Origin: Enterosoma sp964427595
Lineage (GTDB): Bacteria; Bacillota_I; Bacilli_A; RFN20; CAG-288
Direction: 5' to 3'
Assembly (NCBI GenBank): GCA_964427595.1
Contig: CAYRUQ010000004.1
Location: 1 to 64,000, forward strand
DNA: 64,000 nt
The notes under the pieces were generated by a model. The model had not been told where the DNA came from, searched no databases, and was given only the letters and a program-made list of their open reading frames with translations. The position numbers and the translations under genes are program-made. Shown piece after piece: positions 43,603-52,467 of this stretch. The first letter of the stretch is position 1; every line of letters starts with the position of its first letter.

Positions 43603-44857
43603 ATCTCTTTTTCTTTTTTAGATTATTGATATCAGTCGATCTTTCTATCTTAGATAGCTTTTCGTATTGTTCGGCTAAGGCTCTCTCATATTTACCGGTT
43701 AAAGAAGGATGATAGAAATGGACATCTTCCATGCCTTCCGGCATATATTCAATCTCCGACCACAAATCGCTTCTATCATATGGGTAAGATTCAGTGTTAT
43801 CGACTTGTTTGAATCTGAGGTAAGAACGTACTCTGATCGGTTTTTCTTCAACTATAGCGCTAGCTTCTTCAATGGCGAGACAAGCCGATTTTGATTTAGG
43901 TGATAAAGCGAGGTCGACTATTGTAAAACCGAGAGGGATCATCGCTTCGGGCATACCGGTTTCCCGTGCGGTTTGACAGGCGTTATGACAACGATCAACT
44001 GCCTGTGGATTAGCAAGTCCGACATCTTCATAAGCGGTGATCAGAAGTCTTCTTATCAAGCCTTCTAAATCACCGGATTTTAATATCTTAGCCGCATAAT
44101 AAAGGGCAGCATCAACTTGACTCCCTCTGATTGACTTTTGAAGTGCGGAGACGGTGTCATAGTGTTCATCTTCATCTAAATCAGCATAGTAATTAGGAAG
44201 AGCGGCTATCTCTTTTGTCTCTTCTAAAGTGATCAGGTGATTTTTTGAAAAACTCAGGTAGCAGGCTTCTAATTGATTGTAGGCAAAACGCATATCACCA
44301 CCTGAGATCTTAGCTAAGTAAGTGATAGCTTCATCTTCAATCTTACATCTGTTATCAAGTCCTTTAGAAGAAGTGAGGGTTCTTCTTAAACCTTTCTCTA
44401 TCTCTAAAGAAGTCAGTTCTCTTGTTTCAAGAAGCCTACAACGAGAACGGATGGCTGGTCTTATCGAGATTAAAGGATTAGCAGTTGTGCAACCGATGAT
44501 GTAGAAGTTTCCGTTTTCTAAGTGGGGAAGAAGGAGATCTTGTTTTGCTTTATCAAGACGATGTATCTCATCGATGATGACGATAGTTGGGTTGAATCTT
44601 ATCGCTTCTCCAAAAGCAGCTTCCATCTTGCTCTTATTATCCGTTACCGCATTTAAAAAGATAGAATGAGCGTTAAAAGAGTTAGCAAAAGCTCTCGCCA
44701 AAGTCGTTTTTCCTGACCCAGGAGGGCCATAGAAAATCATCGAAGTCAATGATTTGACTGAGATTAGATTATCAAGAAAAGATTTGATTTTCTCCTGTCC
44801 GATGATGTCTTTAAGCTCATCTGGACGCATGCGATAGGCTAAGGGTTTATCGAGCAT
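43601..44857 (-). CDS. rarA: replication-associated recombination ATPase RarA
   Basis: A 418-residue AAA+ protein of the RarA/MgsA/WRNIP1 family that acts at stalled replication forks. Walker A GPPGSGKTT, Walker B VIIDEIHRLDKAKQD, sensor GCTTANP, arginine finger region IRSRCR and the C-terminal tetramerisation domain (YEDVGLANPQAV, YPYDRSD, YHPS) are all visible. AGAGG precedes the ATG. It diverges from dtd with about 50 bases between. Confidence 0.95.
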   Translation of the reverse strand: MLDKPLAYRMRPDELKDIIGQEKIKSFLDNLISVKSLTSMIFYGPPGSGKTTLARAFANSFNAHSIFLNAVTDNKSKMEAAFGEAIRFNPTIVIIDEIHRLDKAKQDLLLPHLENGNFYIIGCTTANPLISIRPAIRSRCRLLETRELTSLEIEKGLRRTLTSSKGLDNRCKIEDEAITYLAKISGGDMRFAYNQLEACYLSFSKNHLITLEETKEIAALPNYYADLDEDEHYDTVSALQKSIRGSQVDAALYYAAKILKSGDLEGLIRRLLITAYEDVGLANPQAVDRCHNACQTARETGMPEAMIPLGFTIVDLALSPKSKSACLAIEEASAIVEEKPIRVRSYLRFKQVDNTESYPYDRSDLWSEIEYMPEGMEDVHFYHPSLTGKYERALAEQYEKLSKIERSTDINNLKKKKR

Positions 44858-44896
44858 TTACAACCTCTTGTTACAGCTGTTTGCGAGCGTTTCTAT

Positions 44897-44902
44897 TATA
44901 AT
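44897..44902 (+). promoter_or_regulatory. dtd -10 box, leaderless geometry
   Basis: TATAAT 6 bases before the GTG start at 44909. No Shine-Dalgarno sequence, so transcription would start at or within a base or two of the start codon. Confidence 0.5.
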
Positions 44903-44908
44903 ATACAT

Positions 44909-45364
44909 GTGAAAATTCTGGTTCAAGAATGCGAGAAAGCATCTGTCACTATCGACGGACAAATCTTCTCTTCTATCGGCTATGGAGAACTCATCTTAGT
45001 CGGCTTTTCTGTCTCTGATGATAAAGAGCTAGTTAAGAAGATGACCGAGAAGCTTTTGAAGCTCCGTATCTTTCCTGATGAAAACGGAAAGACTAATCTC
45101 TCTTTAGATCAAAAGAAGGGTGAGATACTAGCTGTTTCTCAATTCACTTTATATGCGGATGTTAAAGATGGTAATCGACCTTCTTTTGTCACTGCTCAAA
45201 GAGGAGAGAAAGCGAGTGAGTTATACGATTATTTCATTTCTCTTCTTAAAGAAAGAGTCGAAGTGGTTAAAACCGGAGTTTTCGGTGCTGATATGAAAGT
45301 GAGTCTCATCAATGATGGGCCTTTCACTATCATGCTAGATTCAAAGGAACTCTTTCATGAATGA
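44909..45364 (+). CDS. dtd: D-aminoacyl-tRNA deacylase
   Basis: The 151-residue enzyme hydrolyses D-aminoacyl- and glycyl-mischarged tRNAs. It has the family motifs SQFTLYAD and NDGPFTIMLD (the GPxT motif; usually NxGPVT). The start codon is GTG at 44909; an overlapping out-of-frame ATG sits at 44907. A TATAAT lies 6 bases upstream and there is no ribosome site, so leaderless translation is likely. It overlaps mnmA by 8 bases. Confidence 0.95.
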   Translation: MKILVQECEKASVTIDGQIFSSIGYGELILVGFSVSDDKELVKKMTEKLLKLRIFPDENGKTNLSLDQKKGEILAVSQFTLYADVKDGNRPSFVTAQRGEKASELYDYFISLLKERVEVVKTGVFGADMKVSLINDGPFTIMLDSKELFHE

Positions 45365-46499
45365 AAAAGTCTTATTAGGTCTCTCCGGAGGCGTCGATAG
45401 CGCAGTATCTGCTTATCTTTTAAAGAAGGCTGGTTATGATGTCACCTGTTGTTTCATGCGAAACTGGGACTCGATCACAAACAACGACATCTTAGGAAAT
45501 CCGACTTTAAGCGGTAGCAAATGCTCTCAAGAACTCGATTATGATGATGCAGTCGAGACTGCTTTTGAGCTTGATTTGCCGATCATTCGTAAGGACTTCA
45601 TCGAAGAATATTGGAATGATGTCTTCAAGGACTTTTTAGATACTTATAAGAAAGGATTTACACCTGATCCGGATGTCTTTTGTAACAAGTACATCAAGTT
45701 CGGTCATTTCTTGAAATTCGCTAGAACCCTAGGCTTTGATACTATCGCTATGGGACACTACGCTAAAAGGATTGATGAAAACGGAGAATCCCATCTTTAT
45801 AAAGCCTATGATTTAAACAAAGATCAGTCTTATTTCTTAGGACAGATTTCTCAAGAACAACTTTCACACGCTATTTTCCCCTTAGCCTCTATCACTAAAA
45901 CAGAGGTGAGAAAGATCGCTGAAGAACTCTCTTTAGGAGTTAAAGATAAGAAAGATTCCACCGGTGTTTGTTTCATCGGTGAGAGAAACTTCAAGCAATT
46001 TTTAGCTAACTATCTACCAGCACAAAAAGGACCCATCGTCGATATCGTCTCAAACAGAGAGATAGCTAGTCACGATGGTGTCCTTTACTACACTTGTGGG
46101 CAACATAGAGGACTTAATATCGGAGGAATCAAAGGATATTCACAAGATCCTTTCTTCGTCGTCGGAAAGGATGTGAAAACCAACACTTTATATGTCGCTC
46201 AAGAGAAGGATAACGATTATCGTTTCTCCTCTCGATGTTTGATTGAGAATCTCAATTGGATAGGAAATGATATGCCTGTTTTAGGTATGGAGTGCTCCTG
46301 TAAATTCCGTTATAGAGGCAAAGATATGAAGGTCAAGTTCACACCGAGACCGGGATTAACAAGCGCTTGGCTGACTTATGATAATTATTCTTATATCACC
46401 AAAGGTCAAATCGCTTGCCTTTATCAAGATTCAAGACTTTTAGGAAGCGGAGTCATCACGAAGACTTATAACGCTGATTTTGAAGAAATACCGTATTAA
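45357..46499 (+). CDS. mnmA: tRNA 2-thiouridylase MnmA
   Basis: The 380-residue enzyme makes 2-thiouridine at wobble position 34 of tRNA-Lys, -Glu and -Gln. The PP-loop SGGVDSAVSA, the nucleophilic cysteine in DVFCNKYIKFG and the persulphide cysteine in STGVCFIGER are visible, followed by the C-terminal beta-barrel. AAAGGAAC precedes the ATG. Translationally coupled to dtd. Confidence 0.97.
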   Translation: MNEKVLLGLSGGVDSAVSAYLLKKAGYDVTCCFMRNWDSITNNDILGNPTLSGSKCSQELDYDDAVETAFELDLPIIRKDFIEEYWNDVFKDFLDTYKKGFTPDPDVFCNKYIKFGHFLKFARTLGFDTIAMGHYAKRIDENGESHLYKAYDLNKDQSYFLGQISQEQLSHAIFPLASITKTEVRKIAEELSLGVKDKKDSTGVCFIGERNFKQFLANYLPAQKGPIVDIVSNREIASHDGVLYYTCGQHRGLNIGGIKGYSQDPFFVVGKDVKTNTLYVAQEKDNDYRFSSRCLIENLNWIGNDMPVLGMECSCKFRYRGKDMKVKFTPRPGLTSAWLTYDNYSYITKGQIACLYQDSRLLGSGVITKTYNADFEEIPY

Positions 46500-46505
46500 A
46501 AAGTC

Positions 46506-46534
46506 TTGTCAGAGAATGTCATTTCCTTTAAAAT
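46506..46534 (+). promoter_or_regulatory. rpsU promoter
   Basis: TTGTCA, 17-bp spacer, TAAAAT (46529-46534). The predicted leader is about 30 bases. Confidence 0.75.
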
Positions 46535-46572
46535 GTTCCTTGGCATTTTTTAAAGAAATGAGGTGATGAGAT

Positions 46573-46743
46573 TTGCCAAAGACAATCGTCAGAGATGGTG
46601 AGACTCTTGACGACGCCATGAAGAGATTCAAGCGTCAGGTCAACAAAGCTGGCACCATCGCAGACTACCGCAAGCACGATTTCTTCCTTAAGAAGGGTCT
46701 TAAGCGGAAACTCAAGTCTGAGAACGCTAGAAGAAAACACTGA
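46573..46743 (+). CDS. rpsU: 30S ribosomal protein S21
   Basis: A 56-residue basic protein of the small ribosomal subunit, needed for initiation on mRNAs with Shine-Dalgarno sequences. It begins (M)PKTIVRDGETLDDAMKRFKR and ends KSENARRKH, standard S21. The start codon is TTG at 46573 with GAGGTGAT 6-8 bases upstream; no in-frame ATG is nearby. It has its own promoter and terminator. The unusual start could lower or regulate its translation. Confidence 0.95.
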   Translation: MPKTIVRDGETLDDAMKRFKRQVNKAGTIADYRKHDFFLKKGLKRKLKSENARRKH

Positions 46744-46758
46744 GCGTTTTCTACACTG

Positions 46759-46782
46759 GGGAGGCTAAGCCTCTCTTTTTTT
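46759..46782 (+). terminator. rpsU terminator
   Basis: Short stem GAGGC-TAA-GCCTC followed by CTC and seven T. Confidence 0.75.
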
Positions 46783-46786
46783 GTTT

Positions 46787-47863
46787 TCAAAATTCAATCT
46801 CTTCTTCCGAGAGATTGATATCAGTGATGTTATCAGGAGTGATCTCTATTGGAAGAAGCTTCTTTAAAAGGACATTATCATTAAGAGAGACAGTGACTTG
46901 ATATCCGTATCCGTTATCGACAGCTTTGTTATATTCTTCGATGAAAGTGGAGAAGTTGAGCGTGCTTTCTGAAAAGACGATTTGATAAGTTTTATGAGAT
47001 GCATACTGATAAGTGAGCAGATTTCTAAAAGTGGCTGTTTCAAAGATATTATCTTCTTCAAGTGAGGGTAATGAGAGGAGATAATTATTAACATTTTCTT
47101 TCATGTCAGATAAGACGGAAGATGCGACAGTGTAGTCTTTTCCATTATATTTGAATTGTTGAGCATATATGCCAGTAGTCTGAATGCCAGAAAAAAGACT
47201 ATCGAAAGAATAATCAGTCCCGCTGATATATTGAACATCTAATGAGAAGGGATCAGTAGGAGCTCTATCTCCAGAGCTACCGATTGAATAGACAGCGTGA
47301 TTAGCATTGATTCTCATCGAACCATCAGGGACATAGCCATCACTTACTAAAGAGGCATTAGCAGCTTTGATCTCTCTTCTCTTGTAATTGAGTTTCAGAC
47401 TAGCTTTGACAGAGGGATCATTTTTAGCGCTGAGAGTGAAGATCATACCGGTACCAAACGGACCTGAACAATCAAAGGTTAATTTCTTATTTTCACCATC
47501 TAATTCATAGGTGACATAATCGAGGATATTTTTGTCCTCATACCAAGTGTCTGACTCATAGTTGTCGTTACTTTCTTCATCCCAAAGTAAAGTGGTATTG
47601 AGATTGGTAGTATCAGCGTTATTAGGTGTCAAAGAGAAAGTGACTTCTTTTCTGATAGTACCATCAGAAAGGACGCTCTCTTTAACTTGACTGAAGTGGA
47701 TGTTATGTAATTCCTCCACTTCAAAATTGTCGGTGGTGTTAGTGATGATGTTTCCAAAATCGAAATTGGTGAAACCATTTGTCATCACACCAACACCAGA
47801 GGTGATGACGATACCACTTAAAAGGACCGACAGAAGAACCGTGATTTTATTTCTTTTAGTCAT
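46787..47863 (-). CDS. exported or membrane-anchored protein of unknown function
   Basis: A 358-residue protein with an N-terminal signal/anchor segment (about 6-28) and a large extracytoplasmic, beta-rich domain. No cysteine lipobox. Segments such as VTFSLTPNNADTTNLNTTLLWD and FTLSAKNDPSVKASLKLNY look like Ig-like or bacterial surface beta-sandwich strands; a helical C-terminal half follows. Not assigned to a family. The start at 47863 follows GGAGAGGAG; an ATG at 47881 lacks one. A palindrome lies over its probable promoter. Confidence 0.6.
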   Translation of the reverse strand: MTKRNKITVLLSVLLSGIVITSGVGVMTNGFTNFDFGNIITNTTDNFEVEELHNIHFSQVKESVLSDGTIRKEVTFSLTPNNADTTNLNTTLLWDEESNDNYESDTWYEDKNILDYVTYELDGENKKLTFDCSGPFGTGMIFTLSAKNDPSVKASLKLNYKRREIKAANASLVSDGYVPDGSMRINANHAVYSIGSSGDRAPTDPFSLDVQYISGTDYSFDSLFSGIQTTGIYAQQFKYNGKDYTVASSVLSDMKENVNNYLLSLPSLEEDNIFETATFRNLLTYQYASHKTYQIVFSESTLNFSTFIEEYNKAVDNGYGYQVTVSLNDNVLLKKLLPIEITPDNITDINLSEEEIEF

Positions 47864-47894
47864 GTTGACTCCTCTCCGCAAGCACGATCTTGCT

Positions 47895-47908
47895 TCAACT
47901 ATAGTTGA
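47895..47908. promoter_or_regulatory. perfect 14-bp palindrome at the promoter
   Basis: TCAACTATAGTTGA, upstream of the exported-protein gene. On the minus strand its centre reads as a -10-like TATAGT. Likely operator of an unidentified repressor. Confidence 0.5.
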
Positions 47909-47941
47909 GAGGAAATCAACTTTTTGTTCAAAAAATCTAAA

Positions 47942-49927
47942 TTAATCTTCAATTATAGGGAAGTCTTCACTGATTCTCTTGATCAGTTCATTCTCGGAGA
48001 AATGAAGGCTAGCGATAGCTTGATTAGCCGGGGCTGAAAGACCGAAAGTCTTTAACTGATAGACATGTTTAGCATATTTATAGAGATTATCAGAGCTAGC
48101 CATCTCGATGAAAAGACGTTTCTCATACGGATTGTTTAAGACTTCTTCTTGATATTCTTTACTCTGTTTTTCAAAGAGCTCTAAACAGGGGATAGAGACG
48201 ATTCTGACATCAAGTCCATCAGCTAATAATTCTTTTTGAATACGACAAGCGATGTCGACTTCTGAACCGGTGGCGATGATCGTCAAATCATTTTTCTCTT
48301 TCTCAGGAGAGATGACATATCCGCCTTTTAAAGAACCTTCAAAAGAAGCTTCTGGTTGTTCAGTCAAATTCTGTCTTGAGAGAATGATAGCGGTAGGATG
48401 ATCAACGCTTGAGAAAGCGAAGTTATAAGCAGCAGCTGTCTCTGTTGCACAAGCAGGACGGAAGACGTAAGTGTTAGGGATGCTTCTTAACATCGAAAGT
48501 TGCTCGATAGGTTGATGAGTAGGCCCGTCTTCACCGACAGCGATTGAATCATGGCTGAAGAGATAGATGGCAGGAAGTTTCTCCATCGCTGCCATTCTGA
48601 TAGCTGGTTTCATATAATCGGCGAAGACTAAGAAACTACCGACATACATTCTGACACCTCTATGAAGTAAGATGCCGTTTTGAATACAACCCATCGCAAA
48701 CTCACGGATACCGAAGTTGATGTTATTGCCTCTTCTATTCTCAGGAGTGAAATCGGTAAAATTCTTGACTTTAGTCATGACGGAAGCGGCGACATCAGCG
48801 CTACCTCCTAATAAATCAGGAATCTCTTCGGCGACTAAATTGAGAAGAGCTTGACTATCAAGTCTCGTGGCGTTTTTACTGCCTTTTTCATAGATGGGAC
48901 CATTTTGGAAGATATAGGTTCTAACATCATTAGAAATCATCCTTTCAAATTGTTCGTAAGCTTCAGGATGAGCTTTCTTATATTCGTTGACTTGTTTGTC
49001 ATAGGAAGCGTGTTCTTCTTCTCCACGTTTGATGAAGGTGCGTTTGAAGATCTCGGTAGTCTCAGCTGGAATCTCAAAAGCTTCATAGTGGAAGTTGAGA
49101 TTCTCTTTAGTCTTGATAACTTCTTCGGGAGAGAAGGCTTTACCATGCGATGCTGATTTACCTTCATAAGGAGATCCATAACCGATACGAGTGTGACAGA
49201 TGATGATAGTAGGTTTTTCTTTAGCGGACTTCGCTAAGCTTATCGCTCTATCAATCTCAGCGATATCATTGCCGTCTTCTACTTCTAAGACATTCCAATT
49301 AGCAGAGAGGAATCTCCCTTTGGTATCTTCAGTTGATGAATTTGCTAACGGACCATCTAAAGTGCAGTCATTCTTGTCATAAAGAAGAATCAGACGAGAG
49401 AGCTTTTGATGACCAGCAAAAGAGATAGCTTCTTGAGAGATGCCTTCTTGTAAACAACCATCGCCACATAAGACGAAAGTATAGTGATTAATCAGTTTTT
49501 CACCATCAGGATAAGTATGTCTTAAGTGTTCTTCAGCGACAGCCATACCGACAGCTTGGGCGATACCTTGCCCTAACGGACCAGCCGTCGCATCAACACC
49601 CGGGGTATGTCCGTATTCAGGATGACCAGGTGTTAAAGAATCTAATTGTCTGAATTGTTTCAATTGCTCTAAAGGAATCTTATAGCCAGCTAAATGCAAG
49701 GTCGCATAAAGAAGAGAAGAGGCATGACCAGCCGAGAGGATGAAGCGGTCTCGATTGATCCAGTTAGGATCATTAGGGTCAGCAACTAAATGTCTAGTGA
49801 AGAGAGTATAAATCAAAGGGGCACTTGACAAAGCGATGCCAGGATGGCCACTTTTAGCTTTAGAAATCATGTCAAGAGAAAGGGCACGAAGAGTATTAAC
49901 GGCTAGAATTTCCTTATCGAAAGTCAT
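47942..49927 (-). CDS. tkt: transketolase
   Basis: The 661-residue thiamine-diphosphate enzyme moves two-carbon units in the pentose phosphate pathway. It has the N-terminal HPGIALSSAP and GHPEYGHTPGVDATAGPLGQG blocks, the ThDP motif GDGCLQEGISQEAISFAGH, the pyrimidine-domain FGIREFAMG, and SIAVGEDGPTHQPIEQ. GGAGGATT precedes the ATG. It has its own extended -10 (TGGTAAAAT at 49964-49956), separate from the RNA gene upstream. Confidence 0.97.
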   Translation of the reverse strand: MTFDKEILAVNTLRALSLDMISKAKSGHPGIALSSAPLIYTLFTRHLVADPNDPNWINRDRFILSAGHASSLLYATLHLAGYKIPLEQLKQFRQLDSLTPGHPEYGHTPGVDATAGPLGQGIAQAVGMAVAEEHLRHTYPDGEKLINHYTFVLCGDGCLQEGISQEAISFAGHQKLSRLILLYDKNDCTLDGPLANSSTEDTKGRFLSANWNVLEVEDGNDIAEIDRAISLAKSAKEKPTIIICHTRIGYGSPYEGKSASHGKAFSPEEVIKTKENLNFHYEAFEIPAETTEIFKRTFIKRGEEEHASYDKQVNEYKKAHPEAYEQFERMISNDVRTYIFQNGPIYEKGSKNATRLDSQALLNLVAEEIPDLLGGSADVAASVMTKVKNFTDFTPENRRGNNINFGIREFAMGCIQNGILLHRGVRMYVGSFLVFADYMKPAIRMAAMEKLPAIYLFSHDSIAVGEDGPTHQPIEQLSMLRSIPNTYVFRPACATETAAAYNFAFSSVDHPTAIILSRQNLTEQPEASFEGSLKGGYVISPEKEKNDLTIIATGSEVDIACRIQKELLADGLDVRIVSIPCLELFEKQSKEYQEEVLNNPYEKRLFIEMASSDNLYKYAKHVYQLKTFGLSAPANQAIASLHFSENELIKRISEDFPIIED

Positions 49928-49978
49928 ACTTAATCCTCCGGTGTTGTTGATAGAATTTTACCACAATAAGAAACAAAG

Positions 49979-50148
49979 AAAAAACGGACAGTCGCCTGTC
50001 CGCTTCCTGGATTTAAACATTTTCCCTTTATTTAAAAGAGGAGACCGCAGCGGGTGTATTGGGATTCCGAATGATTTCGGCGTTCAACGCAACACCGGCG
50101 ATATAGGTCTCATAAATCTATGTGACGGAAACGCGCATCATCCAGGTA
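49979..50148 (-). ncRNA. structured small RNA, possibly 6S-like
   Basis: About 170 nt between trmL and tkt, with a good promoter and terminator on the minus strand. The ends pair (CCTGGAT near the 5' end with ATCCAGG near the 3' end). A second stem pairs GAGACC with GGTCTC, and the apical part holds GGTGT / ACACC enclosing hairpins GCGT-TGA-ACGC and CCGAA-ATCA-TTCGG. Between the outer stems lie large unpaired regions, giving a long rod with a central bubble as in 6S RNA. The primary sequence did not identify it as 6S, SRP, tmRNA or RNase P RNA. The terminator is CGGACAG / CTGTCCG plus T-run. Confidence 0.6.
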
Positions 50149-50153
50149 ATTTC

Positions 50154-50183
50154 ATTATAGTGACATTTAGACTCAGCTATCAA
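50154..50183 (-). promoter_or_regulatory. promoter of the small RNA
   Basis: On the minus strand TTGATA (50183-50178), 18-bp spacer, TATAAT (50159-50154). It overlaps the 3' end of trmL. Confidence 0.7.
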
Positions 50184-50682
50184 GAAAGTTCTTGCCTTTG
50201 ATCGACTCGTAAATGGATAAACCAGAGAAATTCTGCTGTCTTCGCACTTCACTTAAAACGATTGAAACACTATCAGATAAGTTTAAAGAACGAGCGTTGG
50301 CCATCATCGGAATTCTGATAGTCTTATCAAGATGTTTCTTTAAAACTTCTTTAGGAATACCAGTAGATTCTCTACCGAACATAAAGCAATAATTCCTAGT
50401 GACATCTGAGTAATCTAAATTGGTGTAGACCTGTTTTGAATAGCGAGTCACAAAGTAAGTATCATAGCTTTCATATTTTTTGAAAAAAGCATCTAAATCA
50501 TCGAGCAGTTCGATATCAAAACCGATGGCATAATCCATGCCGGCTCTCTTTAAAGATTTCTCATCAAGAGAGAAAGTGATCGGTTTGATGATGGTCAACT
50601 TGGCATTTAAAGCCATCGCTGTACGGATGATGTTTCCAGTATTAGCCGGCTTTTCCGGTTGAAAAAGGACGATTCTGATCAT
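50173..50682 (-). CDS. trmL: tRNA (cytidine/uridine-34-2'-O)-methyltransferase TrmL
   Basis: The 169-residue SPOUT-class enzyme methylates the wobble ribose of tRNA-Leu isoacceptors. SAM-binding trefoil-knot motifs are clear: PEKPANTGNIIRTA, FGRESTGIPKEVL, and RSLNLSDSVSIVLSE. It overlaps pepP by ATGA. Confidence 0.93.
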   Translation of the reverse strand: MIRIVLFQPEKPANTGNIIRTAMALNAKLTIIKPITFSLDEKSLKRAGMDYAIGFDIELLDDLDAFFKKYESYDTYFVTRYSKQVYTNLDYSDVTRNYCFMFGRESTGIPKEVLKKHLDKTIRIPMMANARSLNLSDSVSIVLSEVRRQQNFSGLSIYESIKGKNFLDS

Positions 50683-52454
50683 CGATGGTAAGGCTCAGTT
50701 TGCTTGAATAGATAGGCTTTTAACTCCTCATCCTGAATATGAGGAGTTAAGGTCTCTCTGACTAAGCTCATATAGTCATTAAGCCAATTTAATTCTTCAT
50801 CATCTAACAAAGAGACATCGATACCTTTTCTATCATAAGGACAGAAAGTGATCGTCTTAAAACGATAGAAACGACCATCTTCAGTCTCAAAAGCTTTCTC
50901 GACTAATAATTCGTTCTCTAATCTGATTCCATACTTACCTGCTTTATACACACCAGGTTCAATAGTGATGATATGACCAGGGACTAAAGCAGCTTTATCA
51001 TCTCTATCAGGGGAATCATAATAACGGAAACCGATAGGGCCTTCATGAACACAATTCATATAACCGACTCCATGACCGGTTCCACACTTATAATCCATGC
51101 CTTCTCTCCACATGATCTCTCTGGCAGCGATATCGATTGTGTGACCAGTACTTTTCTCAATGAAAATCTGTCTTGTTAAATTGATTTGAGATTTCAAAGT
51201 TAAAGTGTAATCTCGGATGATCTCTGCTGACGGATTCTTATTCACGAGGAAAGTTCTAGTGATATCAGTGGTGCCACCATAGTATTGACCACCTGAATCC
51301 ACTAAAAGAAGCTGGTTATCTCTTGTTAATTTAGCGTGATTTTCTTTTGTAGGTGCATAATGCATCATCGCTGCATTAGCATCACAAGCGGCGATCGTTT
51401 CAAAAGAGAGATCATAGCAAAGCTCATTCTCTCTTCTAGTGTTATCGATGTATTCACTTAATGAGTATTCATCAAGTTCACCAGAATCGATATTATCGTC
51501 GATATACTTAGCCAGTTTTAAGACAGCGATTCCATCAAGGATATGAACATTGATCGTGTTTTTTATCTCAACTGGGCCTTTGATCGCTTTATCTATATAA
51601 GCAGGAGAAACTGCATAAACTTTCTTTCTTAAACAAGAAGCGATTCTCGCATTGGTCTTATCAGGATCGATGAGAGTGACGACATCTTCTCTCTCTTTTA
51701 AGAAGGGGACGATATCTTCATAAGGATGAGTGATGATATCTGTCTCTTCAGCGAAATAATCAGGAAGTTTTTCTTGATTGATGAAGAGATGAAGTTTTCC
51801 ATCTTCTTCAATATAAAGATAAGAGTAGAAGACGGGAGTGGCAGGTATATCTCCGCCACGATAACCTAAGACATAAGCGATATCATCTAAAGTGGTGATG
51901 ATGATAGCTTTTGCTTGCTGATTAAAAACATAAGTTAAGATTTTATCGACTCTTTCTTTTCTAGTAGTAGAAAGAAGTTCTTGAGATACTCTCCAGAGAG
52001 GTTTATCAGGAAGAGCGGGTATATTTTCAACTAAAGAGAGATAAGAGACATGCTTGATAGGATGCTTATCATCAACATAAAACTTTCTTAGTTGTTTGAC
52101 TGAAAACAACGAAGCATCTAATCCTAACGGATAGAGATCATTCTGTTTTATAAAGTCACTTAAAGAAGGGATGCCAGGTTTACCATCTTCAACTAATTGA
52201 CAGGAAGTGCCTACTAGTTCACCTTTAGCTTGAACCCAGTATCTACCATCGGTATAGATATAGCTAGCATCTTGAGTGACGAGAAGAGTACCATCGCTTC
52301 CTTTGAAAGAACAGAAATAATATCTAGGAGCTGAAAAAGTATCAGCACAATACTCAGACATATGAGGATCAGTGCTAGGGATGACATAAGCTTTGATGCC
52401 ATCCTTTTTCATCTGCTCCTGTAATTTAGAAATTCTCTCATCAAATACGCTCAT
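50679..52454 (-). CDS. pepP: Xaa-Pro aminopeptidase
   Basis: The 591-residue M24 metallopeptidase removes N-terminal residues preceding proline. Two creatinase-like N-terminal domains (about 1-150 and 150-310) precede the pita-bread domain. Metal ligands are the aspartates in LLVDSGGQYYGGTTDITR, the histidine in GTGHGVG and the glutamates in TIEPGVY and RLENELL. This is the long three-domain form, like eukaryotic APP1. AAGGAG precedes the ATG. Confidence 0.93.
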   Translation of the reverse strand: MSVFDERISKLQEQMKKDGIKAYVIPSTDPHMSEYCADTFSAPRYYFCSFKGSDGTLLVTQDASYIYTDGRYWVQAKGELVGTSCQLVEDGKPGIPSLSDFIKQNDLYPLGLDASLFSVKQLRKFYVDDKHPIKHVSYLSLVENIPALPDKPLWRVSQELLSTTRKERVDKILTYVFNQQAKAIIITTLDDIAYVLGYRGGDIPATPVFYSYLYIEEDGKLHLFINQEKLPDYFAEETDIITHPYEDIVPFLKEREDVVTLIDPDKTNARIASCLRKKVYAVSPAYIDKAIKGPVEIKNTINVHILDGIAVLKLAKYIDDNIDSGELDEYSLSEYIDNTRRENELCYDLSFETIAACDANAAMMHYAPTKENHAKLTRDNQLLLVDSGGQYYGGTTDITRTFLVNKNPSAEIIRDYTLTLKSQINLTRQIFIEKSTGHTIDIAAREIMWREGMDYKCGTGHGVGYMNCVHEGPIGFRYYDSPDRDDKAALVPGHIITIEPGVYKAGKYGIRLENELLVEKAFETEDGRFYRFKTITFCPYDRKGIDVSLLDDEELNWLNDYMSLVRETLTPHIQDEELKAYLFKQTEPYHR

Positions 52455-52467
52455 AATTCACTCCTTC

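Noticed and set aside
49979..50148. TPP riboswitch for transketolase
   Set aside because: The conserved CTGAGA and later thi-box elements are missing or in the wrong order, and tkt has its own promoter after the terminator.
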